Numbered from the stretch's first letter, positions 24,286 to 33,756 are shown. The stretch is 52,971 bases of DNA from an uncultured Clostridium sp. (GCA_900543325.1 UQQU01000011.1:1-52971), one strand, 5' to 3'. The notes: generated from the sequence alone by a model not told the origin. A program made the numbers and translations.

Positions 24286-26646
24286 ATGAATAAAATAGAA
24301 GTTCTAGCACCAGCTGGAAGTATGGAGAGTCTGTATGCAGCTATAAACAAAGGTGCCGATGCTGTTTACCTTGGTGGAAACAAATTTTCTGCTAGAGCTT
24401 ATGCATCAAATTTTGATAATGAAAACATGCAAAAAGCTATTGATTATGCTCATAGTTATGGTGTGAAAATTTATGTTACTATAAATACAATACTAAAAGA
24501 AAATGAAATTGAAGAAGCTGTTAGATATGTTGGATATTTATATGAAATAGGTGCTGATGCTTTAATAATTCAAGACCTAGGCCTTTTCAAAAGAATTAAA
24601 GAAGATTATCCTGACTTTGAACTTCATGCTTCTACACAAATGACAATTCATAATGGAGAAGCTGCTATATATTTTAAAGAAAAAGGATTTCATAGACTTG
24701 TTCTTTCTAGAGAGATGACAATTGATGAAATTAAATATATATCAAAAGATTTAATGATAGAAACTGAAATGTTTGTTCACGGAGCAATTTGTGTTAGTTA
24801 TTCTGGACAATGTTTAATGAGCTCAATAATAGGTGGAAGAAGTGGTAACAGGGGAAGGTGTGCTCAACCTTGTAGAATGGAATATATACTAAAGGGTGAA
24901 AAATCTGGTGAGCAAAAAGGTCATCTATTAAGCCCAAAAGATATGTGTACTATAGATGATGTTAAAGATATAGTTGAAAGCGGAACGCATTCTTTAAAAA
25001 TAGAGGGAAGAATGAAAAGACCTGAATATGTAGCTGGAGTAGTTGACAATTATAGAAAAGCAGTAGATAAAGTATTATTTAAGAAAAAATATAATGAACA
25101 AGAAGGTAAAGGACAATTACTTCAATTATTTAATAGAAGTGGATTTACAAATGCATATTTAAAAGGAAATACTGGTAGAGATATGATGAGCTTCAATTCT
25201 CCTAAAAATGCTGGAGTTCCACTAGGGGTAGTTGAAAAATCTGGTGAAATTAAACTTAAAGAAAGTTTATCTTTAGGGGATGGAGTTAGATATAGAGATA
25301 AGGGATTTTCAGTAAGTAAAATTTTATTAAATGGTAAAGAAGTTTCAAGTGCTAAAAGAGGGGATAGTGTTAAACTTTTCCCTATAGATTATAAAAAAGG
25401 TGATGAGTTATTTAAGAGCTTAAATAAACAACTTTTTGATGAGTTAGAAGACTATATTAAGCCTTATAATAAGAAAATTTCTTTAAATGCAAGAGTTAAA
25501 TTTGCTGTTAATTCTCCAATTGAACTAAACATAATACATAATAATAAAGAATATAGATTTAGTGGTGAAATTGTACAAAAAGCAGAAAAAAGGCCTTTAG
25601 ATAAAGAAAGAATTGAAGAAGCACTAAAAAAATCTGGTGATATTCCATTTAAATTAGATTTTATTGAATTTAGTGAATTTGAGGATGGATTCTTACGTAT
25701 TGCTGATTTAAATAACTTAAGAAGAGATGCTTTAGAAGGTATTGCTAAAAGTATTTGTAAAGAATCTAGAAGAAAAAGACCAAAGAAAGAAGATAAAAAA
25801 TTATCTTATTCAATAAATGATTATATTAATATTTCTGAAATATATAGTTGTATTACAAAAGACCAACTTAATGCATTATTAGATTGTAAGGTTAAACATA
25901 TAGCTTTTGACATATTTAGCAGGGAATTAGGTGCTCTTAGAATATCTGACTTAATTGATACATTTGAAAAGGTAAATGGGGATGTAAATTTATACATTAA
26001 AACATCTTCTATAATAAAAGGTGAATTTGATAAGGTGTGTAAATTTATAGATAAAGCTAAACCTTATATAAAAGGAATAATAACTTCTAATATAGGATTA
26101 ATTAATGTATATAAAGATTCGCTTATTATAATTGGTGATTATAAACTTAATATAATGAATTCTCAGAGCTTAGCATTTTATCAAAAAGAAATTTCAATTC
26201 CTACATTAAGTATGGAATTAAATAGACTTGAAATTAAAGAAATAACTCGTAAAAATAAAGGCAATAATGCTTATGTTATTTATGGTAAACCTGAGCTTAT
26301 GATTAGTGAATATTGTCCAATAGGAAGTACTTTTGGAGGTAGAAAAACTAATGTAGAATGTAATGCTATTTGTACTAGAGATAAATTTACTCTTATAGAT
26401 AGAGTAAACGAAAAGAATAGAGTAATGACTGATTTATTCTGTAGAAGTTATATTTTGAATCCAGTACCACTAAATTTATTTGATGAAATTAGTACATTAA
26501 AGGAAATTGGAATTAAAACATTTAGGTTTGATTTTAGAGATGAAAATTATGAGGAAGTAAAAAAAGTAATTAATATGTATAAAAATAATGAATCTTATGA
26601 TAAAAGTAATTACACTAAGGGGCAATTTAGAAGGGGAATAGAATAG
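24286..26646 (+). CDS. U32-family RNA hydroxylase-like protein with DUF3656
   Basis: A 786-residue two-part protein. The N-terminal barrel begins VLAPAGSMESLYAAINKGADAVYLGG and carries the U32 signature with C169, C176, C192 and C196 (HGAICVSYSGQC and GRCAQPCR), which in the family hold an iron-sulfur cluster. The rest, after about residue 370, is the DUF3656-type extension found in RlhA, which hydroxylates C2501 of 23S rRNA in E. coli; TrhP, a shorter relative, modifies tRNA U34. The label 'peptidase' is historical. By length it is closer to RlhA. It starts an operon with a small membrane protein (11 bases later) and mutS2. Confidence 0.85.
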   Translation: MNKIEVLAPAGSMESLYAAINKGADAVYLGGNKFSARAYASNFDNENMQKAIDYAHSYGVKIYVTINTILKENEIEEAVRYVGYLYEIGADALIIQDLGLFKRIKEDYPDFELHASTQMTIHNGEAAIYFKEKGFHRLVLSREMTIDEIKYISKDLMIETEMFVHGAICVSYSGQCLMSSIIGGRSGNRGRCAQPCRMEYILKGEKSGEQKGHLLSPKDMCTIDDVKDIVESGTHSLKIEGRMKRPEYVAGVVDNYRKAVDKVLFKKKYNEQEGKGQLLQLFNRSGFTNAYLKGNTGRDMMSFNSPKNAGVPLGVVEKSGEIKLKESLSLGDGVRYRDKGFSVSKILLNGKEVSSAKRGDSVKLFPIDYKKGDELFKSLNKQLFDELEDYIKPYNKKISLNARVKFAVNSPIELNIIHNNKEYRFSGEIVQKAEKRPLDKERIEEALKKSGDIPFKLDFIEFSEFEDGFLRIADLNNLRRDALEGIAKSICKESRRKRPKKEDKKLSYSINDYINISEIYSCITKDQLNALLDCKVKHIAFDIFSRELGALRISDLIDTFEKVNGDVNLYIKTSSIIKGEFDKVCKFIDKAKPYIKGIITSNIGLINVYKDSLIIIGDYKLNIMNSQSLAFYQKEISIPTLSMELNRLEIKEITRKNKGNNAYVIYGKPELMISEYCPIGSTFGGRKTNVECNAICTRDKFTLIDRVNEKNRVMTDLFCRSYILNPVPLNLFDEISTLKEIGIKTFRFDFRDENYEEVKKVINMYKNNESYDKSNYTKGQFRRGIE

Positions 26647-26657
26647 GAGAGTAAAAT

Positions 26658-26993
26658 ATGAAAATAATAAATATATTGTTATTAATTGCTGTATTTATAT
26701 TTGGTGTTATTCAAATGAGAAAATCGTCATCTATAATTAAAACAGATTGGTTTAAAAGTTTATCTTATAACGAAAAACTTAAAACAACATCCAAAATAAA
26801 AAACAATTGGAAAACAAGTATTATTTTACTTGCCATAATAGTTTGTGCAATGCTAATTTTAATTTCTTCTTTTATTGGGAAAAGTAATTATTATGAAAAT
26901 ATAATTAATGTATCAATCTTAATTATAAATATTATAGTAACAATATTATTAATTGTTAATAATCAAAAATTATCAAAGGATATAAAAAAATAG
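26658..26993 (+). CDS. small membrane protein
   Basis: A 111-residue protein with three hydrophobic segments (about 3-18, 53-73 and 82-102) and basic loops. AGGAGAG precedes the ATG. It lies tightly between the U32 gene and mutS2 (gaps of 11 and 20 bases), so it is co-transcribed. No family recognised. Confidence 0.75.
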   Translation: MKIINILLLIAVFIFGVIQMRKSSSIIKTDWFKSLSYNEKLKTTSKIKNNWKTSIILLAIIVCAMLILISSFIGKSNYYENIINVSILIINIIVTILLIVNNQKLSKDIKK

Positions 26994-27013
26994 CGTTTAT
27001 ATAGGAGCAATTT

Positions 27014-29371
27014 ATGAAGGAAAGAACTTTACGAATTTTAGAATTTAACAAAGTAAAAAATAAGCTTAGAAGTTATGCTGTAACTAGTGGTGGGAAAGAG
27101 TTAATAGATGCTCTTTCTCCATATAATTCAATTTATGAGGTTGAAAATAAACTAGAAGAGACTAATGAAGCTTTAGATATATTAATAAAAAAAGGAACTC
27201 CACCATTTGAAGGTTTACATGAAACAAAAGAAGAACTTGAAAGAGCTGGAAAGGGTGGTACATTAAATCCAGGTCAATTGATGAAAATTGGCTCAATGCT
27301 TAGATGCTCTAGAAGATTCAAAGAATATGTTGCAAGAAAAGAAGAAGAAATAGGATATAAACATCTTGAAGATTTAGCTTATATTTTAGTATCACTTAAA
27401 ACTATTGAAAATGAAATTGATTCTGCTATTATTTCTGAAGATGAAATAAGTGATAAAGCAAGTGGAACTTTATATAATATAAGAAGAAGTCTAAAAGAAA
27501 AAAATTCATCTGTTAGAGAAAAAATAAATTCTATCGTTAGGGCTAACTCAAAATATTTACAGGATTCTCTTTATACAATGAGAGGAGATAGATATGTAAT
27601 TCCTGTTAAAGCTGAGTATAAAGGTGCCGTACCAGGACTTGTTCATGATCAAAGTTCTACTGGTGCAACACTTTTTATTGAACCAATTAGTTTAGTTAAT
27701 TTAAATAATGAAATCAAAGAATTAATGCTTAAAGAAAAAGCTGAAATAGAACGAATATTAAGTGAACTTTCTGCAAAAGTTCATGATAATATTGATGCTT
27801 TAAGAAGCAATTCTAACATTCTAAGAGAGCTAGATTTTATATTTGCTAAAGGTAAATATGCTTCTTCATTAAATGCAATAAAGCCAGTTGTTAGAAAGGA
27901 TAGAAGTTTTGATATCCTAGGTGGAAAGCATCCTTTAATTGATCCTAAAGTAGTTGTTCCTTCCGACATATATTTAGGTGAAGAATTTACTACACTTATG
28001 ATTACAGGACCTAATACAGGTGGTAAAACTGTAACATTAAAAACTGTTGGTTTATTACATTTAATGGCCTTAAGTGGCTTATTAATACCAGCAAAAGATG
28101 GTTCATCAATTGGATTCTTCAAAGATATTTTTGCAGATATAGGTGATGAACAAAGTATAGAACAATCATTATCAACCTTTTCATCACATATGACTAATAT
28201 AGTAACAATTTTAGAATCTGCTTCTTTTGACTCATTAGTACTATTTGATGAATTAGGTTCAGGGACTGACCCAACTGAAGGTGCTGCATTAGCTGTTGCA
28301 ATTATTGAAACTTTAAATAAAAGAGGATGTAGAATTATAGCTACAACACATTATAGTGAATTAAAAGGATACGCTTTAAGAACAGTAGGTGTTGAAAACG
28401 CCTCTGTTGAATTTGATGTAGAAACATTAAGACCTACATACAGATTATTAATAGGTGTTCCTGGTAAATCTAATGCTTTTGAAATATCAAAAAGGCTTGG
28501 ATTAAGTGAAGATGTTATAGTAAAAGCTAAAGATTTTATGTCTGAAGAAAATTTACAATTTGAAGATTTAATTAGAGATCTTCAAGAAAAGAGTATAATA
28601 GCTAATCGTGATGCAAGAGAAGCTAAAAGAATTAAAGATGAAGCAGAAGCCCTAAAAAAGAAATATGATGAAAAACTTAAAAAGCTAGATACAGTTAGAG
28701 ATAAGGTTTATAATGAAGCTCGCCAAGAAGCTAAGCAAATTATTTCTAATGCAAAAGATGAGGCTGATGAAATAGTTAAAGCAATGAGAGAACTTGAAAA
28801 AATGGGAATAGCTGAAGGTGGTAGAACTAGACTTGAAGAAGAAAGAAGAAAACTTAAAACTAGTCTTGAAGAAAAAGAAGCAGCTATAATTAAATCTAGA
28901 GAGAATAGTGGTGAAGCTATTACTAAGGTTACTCTTGGTATGGAAGCATTCCTACCATCTTTAAATCAAAGAGTAATAATTGTATCAACTCCTGATAACA
29001 AAGGTGATGTACAGGTAGAAGCAGGAATAATGAAAATTAGTGTTAAACTAAAAGATTTAAGAAAGGTTCCAGATGAACCAAAGAAAAAGGAAAAAAAGAA
29101 AAGAGAAGTTAAATTAAATATGAAGTCTGTTGATAGCAGAATAGACTTAAGAGGAATGGATTCTGAAGAGGCTTGCTACAGAACAGATAAATATTTAGAT
29201 GAAGCATACTTAGGAAATTTAGGTGAAGTTACTATAGTTCACGGAAAAGGAACAGGAATATTAAGAAAAGCTATTAATGACATGTTAAAAAGACACCCAC
29301 ATGTAAAATCATATAGACTAGGTGTATATGGTGAAGGTGGAGATGGTGTAACCATTGTAGAGCTAAAATAG
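27014..29371 (+). CDS. mutS2: MutS2 endonuclease / ribosome-rescue ATPase
   Basis: A 785-residue MutS-type ATPase. A helical N-terminal clamp is followed by the ABC ATPase with Walker A TGPNTGGKT (331-339), FDELGSGTDPTEGAAL (Walker B) and ATTHYSELK. A coiled coil (about 520-600) leads to a KOW-like part and the C-terminal Smr nuclease domain with IDLRGM (710-715) and HGKGTG (743-748). It lacks the mismatch-binding domain of MutS1. The family suppresses homologous recombination and, in B. subtilis, splits collided ribosomes. Third gene of the U32 operon; AGGAGCAATTT precedes the ATG. Confidence 0.96.
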   Translation: MKERTLRILEFNKVKNKLRSYAVTSGGKELIDALSPYNSIYEVENKLEETNEALDILIKKGTPPFEGLHETKEELERAGKGGTLNPGQLMKIGSMLRCSRRFKEYVARKEEEIGYKHLEDLAYILVSLKTIENEIDSAIISEDEISDKASGTLYNIRRSLKEKNSSVREKINSIVRANSKYLQDSLYTMRGDRYVIPVKAEYKGAVPGLVHDQSSTGATLFIEPISLVNLNNEIKELMLKEKAEIERILSELSAKVHDNIDALRSNSNILRELDFIFAKGKYASSLNAIKPVVRKDRSFDILGGKHPLIDPKVVVPSDIYLGEEFTTLMITGPNTGGKTVTLKTVGLLHLMALSGLLIPAKDGSSIGFFKDIFADIGDEQSIEQSLSTFSSHMTNIVTILESASFDSLVLFDELGSGTDPTEGAALAVAIIETLNKRGCRIIATTHYSELKGYALRTVGVENASVEFDVETLRPTYRLLIGVPGKSNAFEISKRLGLSEDVIVKAKDFMSEENLQFEDLIRDLQEKSIIANRDAREAKRIKDEAEALKKKYDEKLKKLDTVRDKVYNEARQEAKQIISNAKDEADEIVKAMRELEKMGIAEGGRTRLEEERRKLKTSLEEKEAAIIKSRENSGEAITKVTLGMEAFLPSLNQRVIIVSTPDNKGDVQVEAGIMKISVKLKDLRKVPDEPKKKEKKKREVKLNMKSVDSRIDLRGMDSEEACYRTDKYLDEAYLGNLGEVTIVHGKGTGILRKAINDMLKRHPHVKSYRLGVYGEGGDGVTIVELK

Positions 29372-29396
29372 AGTTAAATTAATAAATTAAATTCAT

Positions 29397-29438
29397 TTGA
29401 AACCCTTTCTTAGTATGCTATAATTAAAGCATACTAAG
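29397..29438 (+). promoter_or_regulatory. DUF523 gene promoter with palindrome
   Basis: TTGAAA (29397-29402), 16-bp spacer, extended -10 TGCTATAAT (ending 29424). A perfect inverted repeat with 11-bp arms, CTTAGTATGCT (29409-29419) and AGCATACTAAG (29428-29438), wraps the -10 box and runs into the ribosome site. Such placement suits a repressor operator. Confidence 0.65.
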
Positions 29439-29448
29439 GAGGGGTTTT

Positions 29449-29913
29449 ATGTATTTAATAAGCGCATGTTTATGTGGAGTAAATTGTAAATACAATGGAT
29501 TAAATAATTATAATGAAATATGTAATAAGTTATTTGCTTCTGGAAAGGCAATTTTAGTTTGTCCAGAGCAATTAGGGGGACTACCTACACCGCGAATACC
29601 AAGTGAGATTAGAGGAAAATCTTTAAATATATTAAATAATAATGGATCAGTAATCGATAAAAATGGTAATGATGTAACACCACAATTTATAAAAGGTGCA
29701 CAAGAAACATTACAAATTGCAAAAAAATTAAACATTAAAAAAGCTATACTAAAAGATGGTAGTCCATCATGTGGTGTTAATTATATATATGATGGCAACT
29801 TTAATGGAACTAAAATAAAAGGTATGGGGTTAACAGCACAATTATTAAAAGAATCATCTATAGATGTAATAAGTGAATTTGAATTAGGAGGTAACATAAA
29901 TGGGGATATTTGA
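29449..29913 (+). CDS. DUF523 protein
   Basis: A 154-residue single-domain DUF523 protein. Features: SACLCGVNCKYNG at the N-terminus (C7, C9, C13), VCPEQLGGLPTPR, and LKDGSPSCG. The conserved cysteines suggest metal binding, but no function is established that I can name. AAGGAGGGG precedes the ATG. Its end overlaps the next gene by 14 bases, and its promoter holds a striking palindrome. A second DUF523 protein, fused to DUF1722, is at 45.2 kb. Confidence 0.88.
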   Translation: MYLISACLCGVNCKYNGLNNYNEICNKLFASGKAILVCPEQLGGLPTPRIPSEIRGKSLNILNNNGSVIDKNGNDVTPQFIKGAQETLQIAKKLNIKKAILKDGSPSCGVNYIYDGNFNGTKIKGMGLTAQLLKESSIDVISEFELGGNINGDI

Positions 29914-30928
29914 TTTTTTTAAAAGAAAAAAAGATATTGAAGATGATATTGATTTAGAAGAAGCTTTAGATATAAAAGAAATAAACGAAGAAGATAATAG
30001 TACTATAAACAATATGAATATTACAAACACTCCACATAATCAACCTGATAGCTTTAACTATAATTTTGTAATAGATAATATAGAAGAGTTTCATAATAGA
30101 AATGAACTTACTCCAGAAGAATTAAAATCTTTAATAACTGGTGAAATATTAAAAGTAGTTGATAAATCTCAAAGCTTTGATTCAATGGAAGTATATGCGA
30201 AGGAAGCTGCAAAAGCAATAGGCATAGAAAATATACAACCTTTAACAGAATATTTATATGGTGGTATTTCTAAACCAACTGCATTAAAAGGAAGATATAA
30301 TGAATTAGGGGCTTGGCCTAATGCTGTAAAAAATGCTGTATTAACTATATTATATTCATTTAATGAAAATAGTGTTGATGAATTATTAAAAATAGCTAAC
30401 GATAAATCTAGTAGTAGTATAAAGGCTGTAAACTTATTATGTAAAATGGCTGCTAAAGGAATCGAAGAAGATAAAATTATAGATTCTATCATTTATATAA
30501 TGGAAAACTTTAGTGCTGAAAATATAATTTCAACATTAGGATTTTTATCACAAGTAAAAGGTAATCCAAAGGTCTTAAGAACTCTAGAAATATATTTTAA
30601 AAAATATATTTATGATAATAATATAGAATCAGCATACGATGTCACATTAAGTATAATAAATAATGTTGGAACATTTACAAGAGAACAATTAATATTTTTA
30701 AAAGCAGTTGCACTTAGCGACGAAGTATTAGAATTATCTTTAATTTTAAAAAATGAAAATGGTGAGTTTGATTTATCATCTGTAGCCGAAGATTTAAGAC
30801 TCAAAGCTGCTTTAAGTTTTTATTCTTTACATAATAAAGATGAAGAAATAAATAGCAAATTAATGTACTTAAGAGATAATTCCTTAGATATGCAACTAAG
30901 AAAATATTTAACTGATATTTTAGGTTAA
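29900..30928 (+). CDS. hypothetical helical-repeat protein
   Basis: A 342-residue soluble protein. It starts GIFDFFKRKKDIED, then an acidic low-complexity stretch (12-50), then from about 70 a series of paired helices that look like HEAT or TPR-type repeats (AKEAAKAIG, AVKNAVLTILYSF, IKAVNLLCKMAAKG). No enzyme motif. It overlaps the DUF523 gene by 14 bases with its site AGGAGGTAAC inside that gene, so the two are made together. Not recognised. Confidence 0.75.
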   Translation: MGIFDFFKRKKDIEDDIDLEEALDIKEINEEDNSTINNMNITNTPHNQPDSFNYNFVIDNIEEFHNRNELTPEELKSLITGEILKVVDKSQSFDSMEVYAKEAAKAIGIENIQPLTEYLYGGISKPTALKGRYNELGAWPNAVKNAVLTILYSFNENSVDELLKIANDKSSSSIKAVNLLCKMAAKGIEEDKIIDSIIYIMENFSAENIISTLGFLSQVKGNPKVLRTLEIYFKKYIYDNNIESAYDVTLSIINNVGTFTREQLIFLKAVALSDEVLELSLILKNENGEFDLSSVAEDLRLKAALSFYSLHNKDEEINSKLMYLRDNSLDMQLRKYLTDILG

Positions 30929-30946
30929 TTTTAAATATTATAAATA

Positions 30947-30982
30947 AAAAAATGATGAATTTATATTCATCATTTTTTTATT
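30947..30982 (+). terminator. terminator of the DUF523 operon
   Basis: AAAAAATGATGAAT (30947-30960), loop TTAT, complement at 30965-30978, ending in T7. Confidence 0.9.
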
Positions 30983-31001
30983 TATATTGCAAAAAAGTGG
31001 A

Positions 31002-31039
31002 AAAGTATTGATTTTAATACTTTAACATGATAAAGTATT
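31002..31039 (+). promoter_or_regulatory. possible operator of the amino-acid ABC operon
   Basis: Inverted repeat AAAGTATT (31002-31009) and AATACTTT (31016-31023), with a third copy AAAGTATT at 31032-31039. TTGATT (31008-31013) could be the -35 box inside it. The regulator is unknown. Confidence 0.4.
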
Positions 31040-31074
31040 AAATGAAGAAAGCGTTAAATAAGAGGGGTATATTT

Positions 31075-31890
31075 ATGAATTTTTGTAAATTAATAAAAAA
31101 TATAGTTTTAGGTGGAAGTATTTTAGCTTTATCAATTGCCTATGTTGGGTGTTCACATGAGTCTTCTGAAAGTACATTAGATAAAGATACACTTATTGTT
31201 GGAATGGATGATGCATTTGCACCAATGGGATTTAAAGATGAATCTGGGGAGATAACTGGTTTTGATGTTGATTTAGCAAAAGAATTAGGTAAAAGGTTAA
31301 ATAAAGAAATTGTTTTTCAACCAATTGATTGGACAATGAAAGAATCTGAACTGAACTCAGGTAATATCGATTTAATATGGAATGGATATACAATAACAGA
31401 AGAAAGAAAAAATAAAGTAGACTTCTCAGTTCCATATTTAAAAAATAAACAAGTTATAGTAACACTAGCTGATAGCACAATTAATTCAAAATCAGATTTA
31501 GCTAATAAAAAAGTTGGTGCACAAAGCGAATCATCAGCTGTTACTGCAATGGAAAAAGAAGAAGATTTATATAGTAGCTTTAATGGTGGCGGTGCTATTA
31601 CTTTTGAAGATAATAATCAAGCTTTAATGGATTTAGAGGCCGGTAGAATTGATGTAGTAGTAGCAGATGAAATTCTTGTAAGATACTATTTAAGCTTAAA
31701 AGGAGAAGACAAATTTAAGATCTTAGATGATAATTTTGGTGAAGAAGAATATGGTGTTGGTATTAGAAAAGGTGATACAGAAATGGTAGATGCATTTAAC
31801 AAAGCTTATAAAGAAATGCAAGAAGATGGTACATTACAACAAATATCTGAAAAATGGTTTAATGAAGATATTACAATAAAAGTTGAATAA
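31075..31890 (+). CDS. polar amino-acid ABC transporter, substrate-binding lipoprotein
   Basis: A 271-residue family 3 solute-binding protein. The signal peptide (KLIKNIVLGGSILALSIAYVGC in part) ends in a lipobox with C26 as the lipid-anchored residue, so it sits on the outer face of the membrane. The mature part has the usual LIVGMDDAFAPMGF, GFDVDLAKELGKRL and WNGYTITEERKNKVDFS strands. The start at 31075 follows AGAGGGG; an ATG at 31042 lacks a site. It forms an operon with the permease and ATPase. The ligand could be glutamine, cystine, histidine or arginine; the sequence does not decide. Confidence 0.93.
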   Translation: MNFCKLIKNIVLGGSILALSIAYVGCSHESSESTLDKDTLIVGMDDAFAPMGFKDESGEITGFDVDLAKELGKRLNKEIVFQPIDWTMKESELNSGNIDLIWNGYTITEERKNKVDFSVPYLKNKQVIVTLADSTINSKSDLANKKVGAQSESSAVTAMEKEEDLYSSFNGGGAITFEDNNQALMDLEAGRIDVVVADEILVRYYLSLKGEDKFKILDDNFGEEEYGVGIRKGDTEMVDAFNKAYKEMQEDGTLQQISEKWFNEDITIKVE

Positions 31891-31913
31891 ATAAAAAGAG
31901 GGGAGTAACTAAA

Positions 31914-32588
31914 TTGGAAAATATAATAACTGTACTTAATACACTTTTAAATTATTTTTTTACCTTATTGCCACAAGTTTTAGAGGGATTAAAGGTAACC
32001 CTTGAACTATTTATTTTAACATTAATATTATCTATTCCTCTAGGAATTGTTGTAGCATTAGGTAGGTTGTCTAAAATAAAAATTATTAATAAAATAACAA
32101 GTTGTTATATTTTAATAATGAGAGGAACTCCTCTTCTTTTACAAATAGTATTTATATTTTTTGGACTTCCTAATCTAAATATTGTAATTGATAGATTTCC
32201 AGCAGCTATAATTGCATTTACATTAAACTATGGTGCTTACTTTGGAGAAATATTTAGAGCTGGAATATCTTCTGTAGAAGTTGGTCAATACGAAGCTTCT
32301 CATGTATTAGGTTTATCAAAAAAAGATACATTCTTTAGAATAATCCTTCCACAAGCTTTTAAAACTGTATTACCACCTGTAGCAAATGAAATAGTAACTT
32401 TAGTAAAAGATACAGCCTTAGTATATGTTATAGGTCTAGACGAACTATTGAGAGTTGGTAAAATAGCATGTAATAGAGATTCATCTCTAATGCCCTTAGT
32501 AATTATTGGAGTAGTTTATTTAGTTCTTATAGGAGCTTTAACTAAAATATTAGACAAGCTTGAAAGAAAATATCAATACTATAATTAA
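31914..32588 (+). CDS. polar amino-acid ABC transporter permease
   Basis: A 224-residue HisM/GlnP-type permease with about five membrane helices. The EAA coupling loop that docks on the ATPase is visible as QYEASHVLGLSKKDTFFRI, followed by ILPQAFKTVLPPVANE. The start is TTG at 31914 after GGGGAGTAAC. It lies 23 bases after the binding protein and 10 bases before the ATPase gene. It likely acts as a homodimer, as only one permease is encoded. Confidence 0.93.
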   Translation: MENIITVLNTLLNYFFTLLPQVLEGLKVTLELFILTLILSIPLGIVVALGRLSKIKIINKITSCYILIMRGTPLLLQIVFIFFGLPNLNIVIDRFPAAIIAFTLNYGAYFGEIFRAGISSVEVGQYEASHVLGLSKKDTFFRIILPQAFKTVLPPVANEIVTLVKDTALVYVIGLDELLRVGKIACNRDSSLMPLVIIGVVYLVLIGALTKILDKLERKYQYYN

Positions 32589-32598
32589 GAGGTGAATT

Positions 32599-33297
32599 AT
32601 GTTAAAGATTAGAGGTTTAAAGAAATCTTTTGGTAATACTACAGTATTAAAAGGTGTAGATTTAGATGTAATGGAAGGTGAAATTGTTGTAATTGTAGGC
32701 CCATCTGGTGGTGGAAAAACGACTTTACTTAGAGTAATAACTGGTTTAGAAACATGTGAAGAAGGTACCATAGAGATTGCTGGAGATTTACTTTGTAAAA
32801 ATGGAAAGTATGCTGACAAAAAATCAATTAATGCTATTAGAAAAAATATAGGTCTTGTTTTTCAAGGATTTAACCTTTTTCCTCATAAATCTGTATTAGA
32901 AAATATTATTGAAGCACCTATTAGAGTCTTAGGTGAAAAGAAAGAAAATGCAATAAAAAATGCAATGGAAATTTTAACATTCTTAGGATTAGCAGATAAA
33001 GCTAAGAACTATCCTTGTGAATTATCAGGTGGACAGAAACAAAGAGTAGCTATTGGTAGGGCATTAGCATTAAATCCAAAACTAATGTGTTTTGATGAGC
33101 CAACTTCGGCTTTAGATCCATCATTAACAAAAGATGTTGCTTCATTAATTAAAAGTTTAAGTAAAAAAGGTATGTCTATGCTTATAATTACTCATGATAT
33201 GGAATTTGCAAAACTTGTTTCTAATAAAATTGTATCAATGGATTCTGGGATAATTATTGATAAACATATATATAACGACAAAAGCGAAATATCATAA
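32599..33297 (+). CDS. polar amino-acid ABC transporter ATPase
   Basis: A 232-residue GlnQ-type ATPase: Walker A GPSGGGKT (34-41), Q-loop VFQGFNLFPH, signature LSGGQKQRVAIGRAL, Walker B LMCFDEP and switch ITHD. AGAGGTGAATT precedes the ATG. It completes the three-gene importer. Confidence 0.95.
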   Translation: MLKIRGLKKSFGNTTVLKGVDLDVMEGEIVVIVGPSGGGKTTLLRVITGLETCEEGTIEIAGDLLCKNGKYADKKSINAIRKNIGLVFQGFNLFPHKSVLENIIEAPIRVLGEKKENAIKNAMEILTFLGLADKAKNYPCELSGGQKQRVAIGRALALNPKLMCFDEPTSALDPSLTKDVASLIKSLSKKGMSMLIITHDMEFAKLVSNKIVSMDSGIIIDKHIYNDKSEIS

Positions 33298-33381
33298 AAT
33301 AGTATCATATAGAATTAAATTATTAATTTTATAGATTCTTAATTAATAATTTAATATAAAAATGACATTTTTATTAACAAC

Positions 33382-33393
33382 GAACATTCGTTC
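33382..33393. promoter_or_regulatory. LexA-like (SOS) box
   Basis: GAACATTCGTTC matches GAAC-N4-GTTC, the Bacillus/Clostridium LexA operator core; it is preceded by C and followed by T. It lies 86 bases before the DUF1292 gene in an otherwise plain 180-base gap. A single match in AT-rich DNA is not proof. Confidence 0.45.
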
Positions 33394-33478
33394 TATTAAT
33401 TGTTTTTATAAATTTCTATAATAATTTCCTCTTCTTTTTATAATACTAATATTATTAATGTTATAAGGAGAGATTAAA

Positions 33479-33715
33479 ATGTCTGAAAAAACTATGAAAT
33501 TTACAGATGATTCAGGAAATAAAGTTGAATATGCTATATTAGAGCAAAAATTAATTAATAAAACTGAATATGTTGCAATGGCTCCAGTAAATAATAAAAG
33601 CGATGTAGAAATATTTAAAATTGCTTTTGATAAAGATTGGAATGAAACATTAATTCAAGTTGAATCCGAAAATGAATTAAATATGGTTAGACAAGTATCT
33701 AGCATTAAGTTTTAA
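33479..33715 (+). CDS. DUF1292 protein
   Basis: A 78-residue acidic beta-rich protein of the DUF1292 type: MKFTDDSGNKVEYAILEQ, then YVAMAPV and a DVEIFKIAFD core. These small proteins are common in Firmicutes and of unknown function. AAGGAGAGATTAAA precedes the ATG. It is a single gene with its own terminator, and a LexA-like box lies upstream. Confidence 0.85.
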   Translation: MSEKTMKFTDDSGNKVEYAILEQKLINKTEYVAMAPVNNKSDVEIFKIAFDKDWNETLIQVESENELNMVRQVSSIKF

Positions 33716-33725
33716 AAGAAGTAAT

Positions 33726-33756
33726 AAAAGATCTATTAATTAGATCTTTTTTTATT
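33726..33756 (+). terminator. terminator of the DUF1292 gene
   Basis: AAAAGATCTA (33726-33735) with TAGATCTTTT (33741-33750), five-base loop, then TTTA. Confidence 0.85.

Noticed and set aside
27781..28122. Opposite-strand frames inside mutS2, fab genes and others
   Set aside because: They have no ribosome sites and mirror the codon structure of the real genes; they are shadows.
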